Source: an uncultured Sulfurovum sp. (GTDB lineage: Bacteria; Campylobacterota; Campylobacteria; Campylobacterales; Sulfurovaceae). From it: 64,000 bases of DNA. The stretch spans positions 34,486 through 98,485 of the forward strand of contig CACVAS010000066.1 of assembly GCA_902727855.1 (NCBI GenBank), in the 5' to 3' direction. Numbering within the stretch: the stretch's first letter is position 1; each line of letters opens with the position of its first letter. The notes under the pieces were generated by a model. It saw nothing but the letters and a program-made list of their open reading frames with translations. It had not been told where the DNA came from and did no database searches. Both the position numbers and the translations under genes were made by a program. This document shows positions 35,739 through 45,235 of this stretch, piece after piece.

Positions 35739-37340
35739 ATGCATTACTTTATTTGGCTCTCTATGGGCATAGGACTTTTTTTTATTGGGTGTGAGTCATC
35801 ACATGAAACACGAACAGATGTACGCTTACTGGTTAGCAAACTAGACAGTAAAACCATGGCTTCTCAAAACGAATGGTTTAAAGAGGGACAAAAAAGTTTA
35901 CACCAATCACTTGCAAAGCAGTACAAACAAAAACGTGGTGATGCCAAAAATATTATTTTATTTGTAGGTGATGGCATGGGGCTTTCTACTGTGACTGCTG
36001 CACGTATACTTGAAGGGCAAGGTAGAGGGGAGAGTGGTGAAGAGAATATGCTTAGTTTTGACACATTCCCCTTTACAGGATTGTCAAAAACGTACAATAC
36101 CAACGCCCAAACGCCAGACTCTGCAGGTACGATGACAGCACTCATTACGGGAGTGAAAACCAAAATGGGTATGATTAGTGTCAGTGACAATGCTTCAAGA
36201 GGAGACTGTGCTTCAGCTAAGGGTAACTACTTGACAACACTTGTAGAACTTGCAGAAGAGAAAGGTTTGTCAACAGGGGTCGTAACCAATACAAGGTTAA
36301 CCCATGCAACCCCAGCAGCCACATATGCCCATGTACCTGAGAGAGGATGGGAGAACAACAGTATGTTAAGTAAAAAGGCTGTAAAAGAGGGGTGTCAAGA
36401 CATTGCTTTACAGTTTGTAAACTTTTCTTATGGTGATGGCATAGAAGTGGCTATGGGTGGAGGAAGAAGAGAGTTTGTACCTAATAACATTGTGGACATT
36501 GAGGGTAAAAAAGGTAGACGTAGTGATGGACAAGACTTAAGAGAAGTATGGAAAAAGAGAAATGTACAAGGTCAATACGTAGAAACCTTAGCCGCATTTG
36601 ATAAAATAGATGCGTCAAAAACGTCTAAAATTTTAGGTCTTTTTAATGCTTCTCATATGCGCTATGAAAAAGACAGGGTGAATGACACACAAGGGGAACC
36701 CACCCTTACGCAAATGACACAAAAAGCCATAGAGGTATTACAAAAAAGTGCTAAAGGGTTTGTGCTTGTTGTAGAGTCTGGGCGTATCGATCATGCGCAC
36801 CATATCAATAATGCTTACAATGCACTACATGATACCGTTGAGTTTTCAAATGCAGTTGCTATGGCTGACAAGATGACAAAAGATGACGATACACTCATTG
36901 TTGTCACTGCAGACCATTCACATGTCTTTACGATGGCTGGTTACCCTAAGCGAGGTAATCCTATTTTAGGAAAGGTGCGCAGTGTAGACAAGCATGGAAG
37001 AGTTGAAGAGAAAGATACCTTGGCAGAAGATGGTAAGCCATACACAACCTTGGGGTATGCAAATGGACGAGGCACTGCACACTTACATGACAATACCGAT
37101 GCAGATAAGCGGTATGAAGTTGACGTACACATGCATGGACGCGTTGACCTCTCTGGAGTCGACACTACACAAGCAGGCTTTCATCAAGAAGTGACGGTAC
37201 CACTAAGCTACGAGACACATGGTGGTGAAGATGTGGGTATTTACGCTAAAGGACCAGGGGCACATTTGCTTTCTGGCGTGTTAGAGCAAAATGTTATTTT
37301 TCATGTGATGGAATATATGGGTGATATAAAAAGTAAATAA
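35739..37340 (+). CDS. phoA: Alkaline phosphatase, PhoA family, lipoprotein
   Basis: Releases Pi from phosphomonoesters. The 533 residues begin with a lipoprotein signal (LFFIGC, Cys18), so the enzyme is probably membrane-anchored. Metal and catalytic residues are D78 (VGDGMG), nucleophile S128 (PDSAGT), GRIDHAHH near 350 and TADHSH near 390. The ATG directly follows the stop of the second phoB-like gene with no clear ribosome binding site, implying coupled translation. Confidence 0.9.
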   Translation: MHYFIWLSMGIGLFFIGCESSHETRTDVRLLVSKLDSKTMASQNEWFKEGQKSLHQSLAKQYKQKRGDAKNIILFVGDGMGLSTVTAARILEGQGRGESGEENMLSFDTFPFTGLSKTYNTNAQTPDSAGTMTALITGVKTKMGMISVSDNASRGDCASAKGNYLTTLVELAEEKGLSTGVVTNTRLTHATPAATYAHVPERGWENNSMLSKKAVKEGCQDIALQFVNFSYGDGIEVAMGGGRREFVPNNIVDIEGKKGRRSDGQDLREVWKKRNVQGQYVETLAAFDKIDASKTSKILGLFNASHMRYEKDRVNDTQGEPTLTQMTQKAIEVLQKSAKGFVLVVESGRIDHAHHINNAYNALHDTVEFSNAVAMADKMTKDDDTLIVVTADHSHVFTMAGYPKRGNPILGKVRSVDKHGRVEEKDTLAEDGKPYTTLGYANGRGTAHLHDNTDADKRYEVDVHMHGRVDLSGVDTTQAGFHQEVTVPLSYETHGGEDVGIYAKGPGAHLLSGVLEQNVIFHVMEYMGDIKSK

Positions 37341-37399
37341 AAACATGTCAATTTGTCATATTTTGGAATGTTTAGTGAAATAGTCGCTACACTTGCAGT

Positions 37400-39181
37400 A
37401 TGAATAAACTAGAAACCCTTAAACACTATTTCGGACATGATACTTTTAGACCTTTTCAAGAAGAGATTGTTGATGCCATTGTAAACAAAGAAGATGTACT
37501 GATGATACTCCCCACTGGTGGAGGAAAGTCACTTTGTTACCAACTACCATCACTTCTTATGGAGGGCATTACGGTAGTGGTCTCTCCTTTGTTAGCACTT
37601 ATGCATGATCAAGTCGTTGCGTTACAGTCTAACGACATACCTGCGGCGATGCTCTCTTCTATGCAAACCTTAGAAGAAGCACAAGAGATAGAACAAAAAT
37701 TAAGAAATGGCGAGATAAAATTACTCTATGTAGCCCCCGAACGTTTAACCAATGCTTACTTTTTAAATCTACTCCATCAACTCCCCATCAACTTTTTTGT
37801 CATAGATGAAGCACACTGTGTTTCAGAGTGGGGACATGAGTTTAGAGAGAACTATAGACGACTCTCTTTACTTAAAGAGCAGTTTTCTACCACGCCTATA
37901 GCAGCATTTACAGCCACGGCAACCAAGGCAGTAGAACAGGACATCGCCACAAACCTTGGTTTACAAAATCCTATGCGTGTACGCGGTTCATTGTTTCGTG
38001 AAAATTTGAGTGTCAATGCACGACACCGCATAAAAGATGGTAGGGCGCAACTTGGTGAGTTTTTAAAGCTACATAAAGATGAGTCAGGGATTATCTATAC
38101 ACTTTCACGCAAGTCAACAGAGAATATTGCTTCATTTTTACAAGGTAAAGGCATAGAAGCAAAAGCCTACCATGCAGGGCTTGCTACAGAAGAAAAAAAT
38201 ACTACTTATGCAGACTTTGTGGCTGACCGTGTGCAAATAGTCGTCGCTACCATAGCCTTTGGTATGGGTATAGACAAGTCGAACATACGTTTTGTGGTAC
38301 ACATGACTCTGCCTAAGACCATAGAGAACTTTTACCAAGAGATAGGCCGTGCAGGACGTGATGGCTTAGAGTCTGAGACACTGTTACTCTTTTCTGCGCA
38401 AGACATAGTCCAGCAAAAGTCATTTATAGAAGATTTACCAGAGACACCTTACAAAGAACATGCATTTAACAAACTAGAAGCCATGGTACGCTTTGCCAAC
38501 TCAGAAAACTGTAGGCACCAAAGTGTGGCTGCATACTTTGATGACCGCATAGAAAACTGTGCCACAAAGTGTGACAACTGTACTGCCCCTGAGAGTGAAA
38601 AAGTAGATATTACCACTGCTTCACGTATGTTACTCTCAACCATACTAAGAACCGAACAAAACTTTGGGCTACACTATGTTATAGACGTACTCAAAGGGAG
38701 TAAAGAACAACGCGTACTGCAAAATGGACATGACACACTCTCAGTGTACGGCATAGGAGAAGAGTACTCCAAAAACCAATGGCTCACCATAGGAGATAAG
38801 CTTTTAGAACTAGGTGCTGTTGAGATAGGTGAATTTAAGGTCTATAAACTTACAACATTTGGCGTAGAAGTCATAAAAGGTGCACACAGTATAGAACTTA
38901 AAAAAGAGAGACTCACGGTACAAAAAGCAGAAACCAAAAGCAAAGTCACCTATTTTGATGACTATGATGTGGAGATGTATGACAAGCTAAGAGAACTACG
39001 TAAAGAGATAGCCTCCCAAAAAGGCATCCCTCCCTACATTGTATTCTCAGACAAAACACTCAAAGACCTAAGCAACAAACAACCGCAAGATAAAGAAGAG
39101 ATGTTAGAGGTACATGGCATTGGAGAAGTGAAGTTTGAGCGGTATGGGGTGGCATTTTTGGAGCTACTGCAAGATGCCTAA
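37400..39181 (+). CDS. recQ: ATP-dependent DNA helicase RecQ
   Basis: 593 residues. Walker A PTGGGKS (38-44), DEAH box (DEAHCVSEWGH near 138), helicase motif VI QEIGRAGRDG, zinc-binding cysteines in ENCATKCDNC (near 395), RQC domain and a C-terminal HRDC domain. It lacks an upstream ribosome binding site; a TACACT -10 candidate (37388-37393) lies 6 bases before the ATG, again suggesting a leaderless mRNA. Function: recombination and replication-fork repair. Confidence 0.94.
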   Translation: MNKLETLKHYFGHDTFRPFQEEIVDAIVNKEDVLMILPTGGGKSLCYQLPSLLMEGITVVVSPLLALMHDQVVALQSNDIPAAMLSSMQTLEEAQEIEQKLRNGEIKLLYVAPERLTNAYFLNLLHQLPINFFVIDEAHCVSEWGHEFRENYRRLSLLKEQFSTTPIAAFTATATKAVEQDIATNLGLQNPMRVRGSLFRENLSVNARHRIKDGRAQLGEFLKLHKDESGIIYTLSRKSTENIASFLQGKGIEAKAYHAGLATEEKNTTYADFVADRVQIVVATIAFGMGIDKSNIRFVVHMTLPKTIENFYQEIGRAGRDGLESETLLLFSAQDIVQQKSFIEDLPETPYKEHAFNKLEAMVRFANSENCRHQSVAAYFDDRIENCATKCDNCTAPESEKVDITTASRMLLSTILRTEQNFGLHYVIDVLKGSKEQRVLQNGHDTLSVYGIGEEYSKNQWLTIGDKLLELGAVEIGEFKVYKLTTFGVEVIKGAHSIELKKERLTVQKAETKSKVTYFDDYDVEMYDKLRELRKEIASQKGIPPYIVFSDKTLKDLSNKQPQDKEEMLEVHGIGEVKFERYGVAFLELLQDA

Positions 39182-39183
39182 AT

Positions 39184-39212
39184 TTGACAATTAATATAAT
39201 AAGCAATATAAT
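39184..39212 (+). promoter_or_regulatory. Consensus sigma-70 promoter of the toxin-antitoxin operon
   Basis: TTGACA (39184-39189) and TATAAT (39207-39212) are both perfect and separated by 17 bp, starting right after recQ. This is the only full -35/-10 consensus promoter noticed in the window. Confidence 0.75.
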
Positions 39213-39228
39213 AAACAATATAAAGGAG
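39193..39228 (+). repeat. Three tandem 12-bp repeats in the toxin-antitoxin promoter
   Basis: AATATAATAAGC, AATATAATAAAC and AATATAAAGGAG follow one another in phase. They cover the -10 element and run into the ribosome binding site. This is the expected operator position for a ribbon-helix-helix antitoxin. Confidence 0.6.
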
Positions 39229-39234
39229 TTAAAG

Positions 39235-39450
39235 ATGTATAAAACAGTAAAGCCAACAACATTTACATTGCCTTTGACATTGCTAGATGAGTTAGATGGT
39301 TTGGCAAAAGAGTTAGGTAAGAAAAAGACAGCTATAGTCACAGAAGCACTTGAAATGTACATGGACATGAATGACTTAAAACAAGCAGAAAAACGTTTAC
39401 AAGATAAAAATATACCTGCAGATGATTTCTTTAAAGAACTAGGCGTATAG
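39235..39450 (+). CDS. Ribbon-helix-helix antitoxin
   Basis: 71 residues from ATG 39235, which has AAGGAG 7 bases upstream. The N-terminal strand TTFTLPLTLLDELDGLAKEL and following helix (KKKTAIVTEALEMYM) match the ribbon-helix-helix fold. The C-terminus would wrap the toxin. The toxin gene follows three bases later. The open frame begins at TTG 39184, but that TTG is part of the -35 box. Confidence 0.85.
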   Translation: MYKTVKPTTFTLPLTLLDELDGLAKELGKKKTAIVTEALEMYMDMNDLKQAEKRLQDKNIPADDFFKELGV

Positions 39451-39453
39451 CAG

Positions 39454-39741
39454 TTGTATAGACTCTCTTTTAAATCTAGTGTAAAAAAAGATTTTAAACA
39501 TATATCAAAAGCAGACATTGGGTTTATAAAAGAATCACTCTACACGTTTGTAGAAGCATTTAACAGTGCATACGAACAAGAACTCTTAAAAACAGGGAAG
39601 ATAAAAAAACTTCAAGGTGAAGTAGAAGTACTCTATAGGCTAAAACTACGTCGCTATAGAGTCATCTATAAAAAAGAGAATGATGTATTGGTGATATTGG
39701 TTTTAAGTGTGAAGTCTCGCGAGGGTGCTTATAGGAAGTAA
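39454..39741 (+). CDS. RelE/ParE-family toxin
   Basis: 95 residues with the fold pattern of RelE/ParE toxins: basic N-terminal helix (SFKSSVKKDFKHIS), and the C-terminal beta strands VLYRLKLRRYRVIYKKENDV with a late K-S-R (VLSVKSREGAYRK). It begins at TTG 39454, three bases after the antitoxin. Whether the target is ribosome-bound mRNA or gyrase cannot be told from the sequence. Confidence 0.82.
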   Translation: MYRLSFKSSVKKDFKHISKADIGFIKESLYTFVEAFNSAYEQELLKTGKIKKLQGEVEVLYRLKLRRYRVIYKKENDVLVILVLSVKSREGAYRK

Positions 39742-39771
39742 TAATATTAAGAGAGATAATAGGGAAAATGA

Positions 39772-41040
39772 ATGTCAAATACTGAAACACTAAAAAAGTA
39801 TCTTCTTGAAAAAGAAAATGCTTACTTACTTGATGATAACAATAACGGTAAAACAATTATGCTATCTGGTGCATGGGGTTCGGGTAAAACACATTTTTGG
39901 CAAAATGAGATAGAACCTACATTAAAAGAGAAGTTAAATGAGCAGGATAAAGTCTGTGTGTATATTAGTCTGTATGGGAAAGAATCTCTCAATGATATAA
40001 AATCAGATGTTTATTTATCTGCCAATGGCAATAATCTATTATCCAAAGAAATTGCTACTTTTGGTATGGAAGCTTTGTCTGCCATAAAAGATAGTGACTT
40101 AGCTATAGGGAAAGCTGTAAAAGCAGGTAAATCTTTACTTGATAGTAAAAAAATGCAGAAAGGTATTGGTAAACTAAAAAAGGGTGGTATTATTTGTTTT
40201 GACGATTTTGAAAGAAAATCTAAAAATATTGATTTAAATGATCTTTTTGGTTTCATATCACAGTTAGCCATTAATCTTGAATGTAAAGTTATTATTGTAT
40301 TGAACAGCGAAGTATTTAAAGCTAATGATGCTGAAATTTTTAATAGGGTTAAAGAAAAAACTATTAGTAAGTTTTTCTATTTTAAACCAAGTATTGAAGA
40401 GTTGTTTAAGCTAATATCTAGTGACTCTAAGTATGACGGCTTAAATAACTATAAACAATATATTCTAAATGCAATACAAGAAACGGAGGAATTAAATGCT
40501 CGTATATATATTCAAGTTTTAGATAATTGTTTAGAATGGTTAGAGATAAAGGGAGATATGGATGAAAATATAATACGTGTTTTGGTTTTAGCAACAGTTA
40601 ACTTCATTCTTCAACATGTTATTCTTGAATATAGTTATATTTCAAATCATAATAAATCCAGTTTTTTAAATTTAGTCTACGTAAATCTTATAAGTAAATA
40701 TCCTAGTTTAGTGTCAAAATTACTTAGAGGGATTACATTAAGATATGGTGGCCATTTTAAGAGGGGTGAGGAGGTAAGATATCTTGAAGAAATAAGATCT
40801 TACTCTGACATGACTCTAATTAATCAACTACGTGATGAGGTTTCTAAACTTGATCAGGATACAAAGCAACCTTTATACACTGAACCAACCCAAAATGCGA
40901 TAAGGGACTGGATTGATAGTAATATTCAGGAATTAAAAGCTTTATGGAAATACGGGTACAGGCTTTATTATGTAAGTGATGTAGATGAAGTTACCTATAA
41001 TGAAATTTCAGAATTTATAGAATCTGGTATATTAATATAA
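39772..41040 (+). CDS. KAP-like P-loop NTPase
   Basis: 422 residues. Walker A GAWGSGKT (33-40), Walker B ICFDDFER (about 140-147), then IIVLNSEVF (sensor-like strand). This is the KAP P-loop arrangement. The C-terminal 200 residues are helical without recognised motif. No membrane segment in the usual KAP insertion is obvious. It follows the toxin gene by 30 bases and overlaps rnhB by one base. KAP NTPases occur in anti-phage and plasmid-maintenance loci; the role here is unknown. Confidence 0.65.
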   Translation: MSNTETLKKYLLEKENAYLLDDNNNGKTIMLSGAWGSGKTHFWQNEIEPTLKEKLNEQDKVCVYISLYGKESLNDIKSDVYLSANGNNLLSKEIATFGMEALSAIKDSDLAIGKAVKAGKSLLDSKKMQKGIGKLKKGGIICFDDFERKSKNIDLNDLFGFISQLAINLECKVIIVLNSEVFKANDAEIFNRVKEKTISKFFYFKPSIEELFKLISSDSKYDGLNNYKQYILNAIQETEELNARIYIQVLDNCLEWLEIKGDMDENIIRVLVLATVNFILQHVILEYSYISNHNKSSFLNLVYVNLISKYPSLVSKLLRGITLRYGGHFKRGEEVRYLEEIRSYSDMTLINQLRDEVSKLDQDTKQPLYTEPTQNAIRDWIDSNIQELKALWKYGYRLYYVSDVDEVTYNEISEFIESGILI

Positions 41041-41597
41041 TGCATAAACTCTTATGCGGCATAGACGAAGCAGGAAGAGGGCCTTTGGCGGGTTCTTTGG
41101 TGATGGCTGGGGTTGTGCTTAAAAGTCCCATACCAGGGCTTATGGACTCTAAGAAATTGACAGAGAAGAAGAGGGAAGCTTTATACCCTTTGATTATTGA
41201 AAATTCAGAGTATCACATTGTCTCTTTTTCGGCACGAGAGGTCGATGAACTGGGTATCTCTAAGTGTTTACATGATGGTTTACTCGAGATTCAAAAGTAT
41301 CTTAAAGACTGTGAGTATCTTTTTGATGGTAACTCTACTTTTGGGGTAGAGAACATCACGACCATGGTCAAAGCAGATGACAAAGTGGCAGAGGTGTCCG
41401 CTGCGAGTATATTGGCTAAGGTGACAAGAGATAGGCATATGGTTAAGATGGCAGAGGTTTACCCTCAGTATGGTTTTGAGAAGCACAAGGGCTATGGCAC
41501 CAAAGCACATATGGAAGCTTTGGCTAAGTACGACAGGTGTGAGGTTCACCGTAAGACATTTAGGGTGAAATGCTTAGATGAACCTCCTTTGATTTAG
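41040..41597 (+). CDS. rnhB: Ribonuclease HII
   Basis: 185 residues cleaving RNA in RNA-DNA hybrids, including single ribonucleotides. Catalytic residues lie in GIDEAGRGPLAGS (D6, E7), with KVTRDRHM and the HKGYGTKAH segment. It overlaps the upstream NTPase stop by one base (taATG) with no distinct ribosome binding site. Confidence 0.95.
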   Translation: MHKLLCGIDEAGRGPLAGSLVMAGVVLKSPIPGLMDSKKLTEKKREALYPLIIENSEYHIVSFSAREVDELGISKCLHDGLLEIQKYLKDCEYLFDGNSTFGVENITTMVKADDKVAEVSAASILAKVTRDRHMVKMAEVYPQYGFEKHKGYGTKAHMEALAKYDRCEVHRKTFRVKCLDEPPLI

Positions 41598-41618
41598 TAG
41601 CTATGCCTAAAGAAGTTT

Positions 41619-42926
41619 TTAGAGCGCTTTTTTACCATTAATAAGCACATTACCATCTTTGACTTTTAGGTCGTAGACTTTGTTGTCACCATCACTTTTA
41701 GGTGGCATCATCATTAGTGCAATCATCGCTTGAGGTTTTTGGGCTATGAGTGCAAAGAGTCCACTGTTTACAGAGAGGTTGAGATGCGCATCAAGTGCAG
41801 AGAGTGTAGACATTGGGTTGTTATTTGCTTGAGTCACATTTAGTGATTGGTCTAGGCTAACTGTAGCAAAAAACTTGAAACCTCCCAGTTTACTACCTTG
41901 TGTTTCAACACTGTTTGCAGAGATATTTTTGATTTCAAAGACAACACCATGACTGATGAGCTCTTGTAGTGTCGCTAGTACAGCTTTTTCATCTTCAGGG
42001 TCTATAGTTTGTAATCGTTCAAAGGCTTCGGTATTTAGATTTTTAACATGCATATCTAGTTTGATATCTTCTATTTTGTCATGGTCTTGCTTTTCTGTCA
42101 TCTCAATGCTTGCTATATTCATTTCTAAAGAGGTTGAGGTGAGTTTGTCTTGACTTGAAGCACTTGCTTTACCAGTAAGTGTATGTAGGGCATAGCTAAA
42201 GTCACTACCTTCTAGTAAAATCTTTTGTGCACTGTAAGTATCGTTAGCTTGTGGTTGGTGACTACCCTCAACACCAGTGACAGTTAAGTTAAAAGCACCT
42301 GCAATAGAGTATGCAATGTTTTCTAATGCATAATTGGTAGACTTGACTTGATTGTTGTCAATATCACCAGAAAATGTCATGCCTTGTAAAGAGAGTTTAG
42401 CATTGACGTCTTTATCAATAGTCTCATTGATGTCTTGAATGTATCCTTTAAACCCTGTACCTAATTTATTGACATCTATATGTGCAAGTAAAACTTTTCT
42501 GTCTATGATACTCTGTAAGGCTTTCAGTGTTTCTATGTTGTCAGCTTGTAAAGCAGTGGTGATACTTGTTGGTAATGCTACAGGGTATAAGTCAAAACTT
42601 GCAGAAGAGTAGGCATTGTCTAAATAGGCAATATCTACACCTAGTTTAAGCCCTTGAAGTGCCTGTGCATCTTCTAGTGTTAAAGGACTATTGTGCTTTT
42701 TAAAAAAAGCAGTTAATTTTTGAGGGTCATCAAAAGAGAGTATAAAGTGATCCTTCTCTTCAGTGACTTCTCTGTTTTGAACAGAAAAACCTTCTGAGGC
42801 GATACTCGCTAGTTCATTGTTTATTTGTTGTTTCATTTGTGCCGTGGCTTGAGAAGAGCCTAAAGTAAAATAGTAAATTGCTGTAGCAATAAGAACACCA
42901 GTAGCTATGAAAAGTATTTTTTTCAT
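41619..42926 (-). CDS. DUF945 (YdgA-like) family protein
   Basis: 435 residues with an N-terminal signal anchor (MKKILFIATGVLIATAIYYF). The remainder is beta-rich with repeated L-G-V/S-L-D patterns as in DUF945 proteins. Probably periplasmic, anchored to the inner membrane. It follows aroC by 3 bases on the same strand, so it shares the rnc-aroC transcript. Function unknown. Confidence 0.8.
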   Translation of the reverse strand: MKKILFIATGVLIATAIYYFTLGSSQATAQMKQQINNELASIASEGFSVQNREVTEEKDHFILSFDDPQKLTAFFKKHNSPLTLEDAQALQGLKLGVDIAYLDNAYSSASFDLYPVALPTSITTALQADNIETLKALQSIIDRKVLLAHIDVNKLGTGFKGYIQDINETIDKDVNAKLSLQGMTFSGDIDNNQVKSTNYALENIAYSIAGAFNLTVTGVEGSHQPQANDTYSAQKILLEGSDFSYALHTLTGKASASSQDKLTSTSLEMNIASIEMTEKQDHDKIEDIKLDMHVKNLNTEAFERLQTIDPEDEKAVLATLQELISHGVVFEIKNISANSVETQGSKLGGFKFFATVSLDQSLNVTQANNNPMSTLSALDAHLNLSVNSGLFALIAQKPQAMIALMMMPPKSDGDNKVYDLKVKDGNVLINGKKAL

Positions 42927-42929
42927 GGG

Positions 42930-44006
42930 TTATCCTTTGTAAATCTTTGTTAAATGTTCCATTTTTTTACCCATATTTAGTAGGGTCATATCTGCTAAGG
43001 TAAGTGCCATCATCGCTTCACATACGACAGTACCACGCAAGGCAACACATGGGTCATGACGACCTTTAAGGTTACAATCTACTTCTTCATTAGAAGTATT
43101 GACAGTCTCTTGCTCTTGGAAAATGGATGGGGTAGGTTTAAAGTGCGTTTTAACCACAATAGTGTCACCATTGGAAATGCCTCCTAAAATACCTCCAGCG
43201 TGGTTAGAGGTAAAACCATCACTACGTATACCATCGTTATTTTGGCTTCCTTTGAGATGTGTGGAGGCGACACCGTCACCTATTTCTACTCCTTTTGCCG
43301 CATTGATGCCCATCATCGCTTCAGCAAGAATGGCATCTAGTTTATAGTAGAGAGGTTCACCTAACCCAACAGGTACACCCGTGGCAGTCGTGAGTACTAC
43401 ACCCCCTACAGAGTCATGGTTGGCTTTTGCTTTTAAGACAGCTTCTTCTTGTGCTGCTTCTACCACAGGGTCTAAGGCATACATCCTCGAAGTCTTAGCG
43501 TGGGCAAAGTCTTGTGTTTCTCCCTTTATGCCATCTACTTCGCAAATGCCTGCTTGTACCTCTATGCCTAGTTCTTTGAGCATGAGTTTAGCTATGGCAC
43601 CACCTGCTACTCTGGCAGCCGTCTCTCTTGCTGAAGAGCGTCCACCACCACGGTAGTCTCTTAAGCCATATTTGTGAAAGTAGGTAAAGTCTGCATGTCC
43701 TGGACGAAAAAGATCTTTGACATTGTCATAGTCACGTGACTTTTGGTTCGTGTTGAAAATAACCATGGCAATGGGTGTACCCGTACTTAAGCCTTCAAAG
43801 GTACCAGAGAGTATTTCAAATTTGTCATCTTCTTTACGTCCAGTTTCTAGTTTAGACTTACCTGGTTTTCTTCTATCAAGTTCTGATTGTATAAATGCTT
43901 CGTCTATTTTGAGTCCAGCAGGTACACCATCGAGTATGCACCCTAGCGCTTTACCATGAGACTCTCCAAATGTTGTAAGGGTTAGTTTTTTACCAAAGGT
44001 ATTCAT
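42930..44006 (-). CDS. aroC: Chorismate synthase
   Basis: Final step of the shikimate pathway: EPSP to chorismate, FMN-dependent. 358 residues. Signature elements are [39 protein letters not shown] and the C-terminal [19 protein letters not shown]. It overlaps rnc by 4 bases. Confidence 0.96.
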   Translation of the reverse strand: MNTFGKKLTLTTFGESHGKALGCILDGVPAGLKIDEAFIQSELDRRKPGKSKLETGRKEDDKFEILSGTFEGLSTGTPIAMVIFNTNQKSRDYDNVKDLFRPGHADFTYFHKYGLRDYRGGGRSSARETAARVAGGAIAKLMLKELGIEVQAGICEVDGIKGETQDFAHAKTSRMYALDPVVEAAQEEAVLKAKANHDSVGGVVLTTATGVPVGLGEPLYYKLDAILAEAMMGINAAKGVEIGDGVASTHLKGSQNNDGIRSDGFTSNHAGGILGGISNGDTIVVKTHFKPTPSIFQEQETVNTSNEEVDCNLKGRHDPCVALRGTVVCEAMMALTLADMTLLNMGKKMEHLTKIYKG

Positions 44007-44683
44007 GACTTTTGTTCCTTTAATGCAGTGAGGGCTATTTTAGCTGCTTTTTGTTGTGCCTCTTTTTTGCTTTTTCCTGTAGCCCTTGCTAGCACTTTGC
44101 CATCTAGTATAATAGCAATTTCAAACTCTTTTTTATGGTCGGGGCCAGAGGAGCCTAGCATCTCATAGGTAGGTGTCACACCATGGGTTGATTGTGTGAG
44201 TTCTTGTAAAGCTGTTTTGTAATCTTTTGACAACGATTGTAAATCAATTTTTGGATGCCCCTCTTCTAAAAGTAGAATGGCTATTTTTTTGGTCACAGCA
44301 AGACCTGCTTCAAGGTAGATGGCACCCAAGATGGCTTCAAATGCATTGGAGAGTAGAGAAGGTTTGTCTCGACCATTGTTATTTTCTTCTGCTGGTGAGA
44401 GGAAAATGTAGTCGCCTAGTTGTATGTGTCTTGCAAGGAGTGTAAAGCCACTCTCATTGACAAGTGAGGCACGTATTTTAGAGAGTATACCCTCATCAGA
44501 TTTTGGGAATTTGGCAAAAAGATATTCACCTACAATAAGGTCAAGTACTGCATCTCCTAAAAACTCTAGCCGCTCATTATTGTAAGGCTTTTTGTAACTT
44601 TTGTGTGTTAAAGCCTCAATAATCAATTGCTTATTCTCAAATGTATAGTTCAGTCGTTTTTCTAAGTGACTGTAGTCGTTCAT
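44003..44683 (-). CDS. rnc: Ribonuclease III
   Basis: 226 residues, double-strand RNA endonuclease for rRNA and mRNA processing. The catalytic signature [20 protein letters not shown] (about residues 36-55) and the C-terminal dsRNA-binding domain ([18 protein letters not shown]) are clear. AAAGGAAC precedes the ATG. It is first in an rnc-aroC-DUF945 operon. Confidence 0.96.
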   Translation of the reverse strand: MNDYSHLEKRLNYTFENKQLIIEALTHKSYKKPYNNERLEFLGDAVLDLIVGEYLFAKFPKSDEGILSKIRASLVNESGFTLLARHIQLGDYIFLSPAEENNNGRDKPSLLSNAFEAILGAIYLEAGLAVTKKIAILLLEEGHPKIDLQSLSKDYKTALQELTQSTHGVTPTYEMLGSSGPDHKKEFEIAIILDGKVLARATGKSKKEAQQKAAKIALTALKEQKS

Positions 44684-44770
44684 CGTGTTCCTTTATTTAA
44701 TTTTGTCCACTGAAAGCTCAGGTGATTCATAATGCATTGTTTTTCAACAAATTCCTTAATCTCTCTATTG

Positions 44771-44791
44771 CGGTGACTGAGCTCGTCGAAG
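44771..44791 (-). repeat. Short REP-like sequence after rnhA
   Basis: The 21 bases just after the rnhA stop (minus strand, beginning CTTCGACGAGCTCAG) resemble a widespread bacterial intergenic repeat with the core TTCGAC-AGCTCAG. Only one copy is seen in the window. Confidence 0.35.
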
Positions 44792-45235
44792 TCATAGTGT
44801 TGCTTTAATACGTTCAGCTTCATTGCGTGCAAGTTCATCACAACGTTCATTCTCTGGGTGTCCATCATGACCTCTTACCCATGTACCATGTACAGTGTGT
44901 GGTGCAGCAGCTTCTATATACGCTTCCCAGAGGTCAACATTTTTCACTTTTTTAAAATCTTTTTTTATCCAGCCTTCTAACCACTCGTTGATAGCCTTTA
45001 CGACATAGGAGCTGTCTGAAATGACTTCTACATTGCAAGGTTCTTTGAGTAGCTTGAGTCCTTCTATCACGCCTTGGAGTTCCATGCGATTATTGGTCGT
45101 ATGTATCTGGGCACCTGAGTACTCTTTTCTCTTGCCTTTAAACTCCAAGATACCACCATAGCCTCCTGGCCCAGGGTTACCTAGGCTTGAGCCATCAGAG
45201 TAAAGAGTAATTTGTTTGTGGACTTTGTTTTCCAA
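44792..45235 (-). CDS. rnhA: Ribonuclease HI
   Basis: 147 residues degrading RNA in RNA-DNA hybrids. The DEDD catalytic set is visible: D in LYSDGSSLGNPGPGGYGG, E in NRMELQGVI, D in ISDSSYVVKAI, and D in GHDGHPENERCDELA. It starts inside the 3' end of the TPR-protein gene (41-base overlap). Both rnhA and rnhB are in this window. Confidence 0.95.
   Translation of the reverse strand: MENKVHKQITLYSDGSSLGNPGPGGYGGILEFKGKRKEYSGAQIHTTNNRMELQGVIEGLKLLKEPCNVEVISDSSYVVKAINEWLEGWIKKDFKKVKNVDLWEAYIEAAAPHTVHGTWVRGHDGHPENERCDELARNEAERIKATL

Noticed and set aside
44680..44868. A 62-aa minus-strand frame between rnc and rnhA
   Set aside because: It overlaps the 3' end of rnhA in another frame, has no clear ribosome binding site, and its middle is the REP-like sequence read as protein.
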